Source: Chloroflexota bacterium (GTDB taxonomy: Bacteria > Chloroflexota > Anaerolineae > Aggregatilineales > Phototrophicaceae). Taken from it: DNA of 5,872 bases. The notes under the pieces are model-generated. The model saw nothing but the letters and a program-made list of their open reading frames with translations. It was not told the DNA's origin and did no database searches. The DNA is taken from positions 1 to 5,872 of the forward strand of contig JAEVZT010000410.1 in assembly GCA_023392115.1 (NCBI GenBank), written 5' to 3'. How positions within the stretch are numbered: position 1 is the first letter of the stretch; every line of letters begins with the position of its first letter. The position numbers were made by a program, and so were the translations under genes. Shown in pieces: positions 5,280 through 5,872 of this stretch.

Positions 5280-5872
5280 ATGAGTATCACCAGCGTCAAC
5301 CTAAAGGTTCTGGTGATGGATACGGATTATTACGCTTTGCAGGCGATCAACAGCTATCTGGCGTGGGATCGGCGCACGCGTGTGACCTGCATGGCGGAAA
5401 CAGTTGACGAGATGTGGTCGTACCTGAACCGGACGCCGCTGGCAGAACTGCCTGACGTGGTCGTCTTCGATGCCGAACATCTCGGCGGGGCGCGCGTCCT
5501 GCGCCAGCAGCTTGAACGGCTGCGGGGGAAGATCAAAGATGTGATGATCATCTGCATGGCGCGGAGCGCCGACAGCGCGCTTGTCGAAGCGGCGGCGGAT
5601 ACAGGCGCGCGCGGCTTCTTCATCAAGACGGATGTCCGGCTGCAAATCGCATGGGCGATCGTCTACGCGCTCGGACAGGAGTTCGTCATCAGTCCGACAG
5701 CGGCGCGCACAATTCCTGAAAGCGAACACCCACGCATCCGTCAGGCGACGACGCTGCCGCAGCGGCGCGAATACCCGGAACTCACCGAGCGCATCCGTCA
5801 GGCAATCGAGTTGTGCGTCGTCAAGGGGATGCCGGCGCACCTTGCCGCCGACGAAATGGGGATCAGCCTGCA
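5280..5872 (+). CDS. Response-regulator-like protein: atypical receiver domain plus start of a LuxR-like HTH (partial, runs off window)
   Basis: 197 codons are present with no stop before the window edge, so the C-terminus is missing. Residues 8-135 read as a receiver fold: KVLVMDTD (strand 1), PDVVVFDAEHLGG (strand 3, with candidate phospho-acceptor D64), DVMIICMARS (strand 4) and ARGFFIKTD (strand 5, with conserved K116). Two positions are off-consensus: the second residue of the acidic pair is T15 (D14-T15-D16), and the Ser/Thr before the strand-4 Ala is M93. A linker of about 25 residues follows. Residues 164-197 (EYPELTERIRQAI, then HLAADEMGIS) resemble the first two helices of a LuxR/GerE-type helix-turn-helix. 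The ATG at 5280 is preferred because GAAAGG lies 6 nt upstream and the fold starts soon after. The frame is open back to 5187, and an ATG at 5214 lacks a ribosome site. It is divergent from the sigma gene. A DNA-binding role is inferred because the output domain is cut. Confidence 0.8.
   Translation, partial: MSITSVNLKVLVMDTDYYALQAINSYLAWDRRTRVTCMAETVDEMWSYLNRTPLAELPDVVVFDAEHLGGARVLRQQLERLRGKIKDVMIICMARSADSALVEAAADTGARGFFIKTDVRLQIAWAIVYALGQEFVISPTAARTIPESEHPRIRQATTLPQRREYPELTERIRQAIELCVVKGMPAHLAADEMGISL

Noticed and set aside
5301..5840. 179-codon minus-strand open frame opposite the response regulator
   Set aside because: It is a shadow. The plus-strand frame has a ribosome site, receiver-like strands and an HTH start, while this one has only Arg/Asp-rich low-complexity sequence.
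1..5872. CRISPR array, tRNA, rRNA, insertion sequence, toxin-antitoxin or phage genes
   Set aside because: No regularly spaced repeats, cloverleaf sequences, transposase motifs or phage-like proteins were seen on either strand.

Overview
This 5.9 kb window has high-GC coding sequence on both strands and short intergenic gaps. It holds five protein-coding genes. The protein styles suggest a chromosomal segment from the Chloroflexota (Anaerolineae-like), probably a metagenome-assembled genome: a ClpP with an unusual nucleophile box, a DHA3/MFS_3-type exporter with a long TM11-TM12 loop, an ECF sigma factor with a TTVKKR region 4.2, and a CCCTAGGGAGAGGGG intergenic element. That placement is inferred from recognition only and is moderate in confidence.

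Layout. Four genes lie head to tail on the minus strand, reading from right to left: an ECF-type RNA polymerase sigma factor (about 5114 to 4473), a ClpP-family serine protease (4459 to 3830), a major facilitator exporter (3755 to 2403) and a secreted ExeM/NucH-type endonuclease (2331 to 184). The gaps between them are 13, 74 and 71 bp. Downstream of the nuclease, positions 1-84 carry three consecutive hairpins. The last one on the minus strand is followed by a T tract and looks like an intrinsic terminator. Positions 85-183 hold only a GC-rich repeat-like element. Divergent from the sigma gene, a plus-strand gene starts at 5280 and runs off the window. It encodes an atypical response-regulator-like protein with a receiver domain and the beginning of a LuxR-like helix-turn-helix.

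How the genes may work together. The sigma factor and clpP are close enough to be co-transcribed and perhaps translationally coupled. The exporter and nuclease follow in the same direction, but each has a leader that could hold its own promoter. The 159 bp divergent region between the sigma gene and the response regulator, and the gap upstream of the exporter, each contain a GAACAA element followed at ECF-like spacing by CGTC or CGTA. This suggests, without proving, that the local sigma factor could control its neighbours. No anti-sigma gene is visible.

I see no tRNA, rRNA, CRISPR array, insertion sequence or prophage signature. Nothing here is clearly a new defence or mobile system. The most interesting points are the ECF sigma-clpP pairing, the degenerate receiver domain, the candidate ECF promoters and the RNA structures around the nuclease gene.
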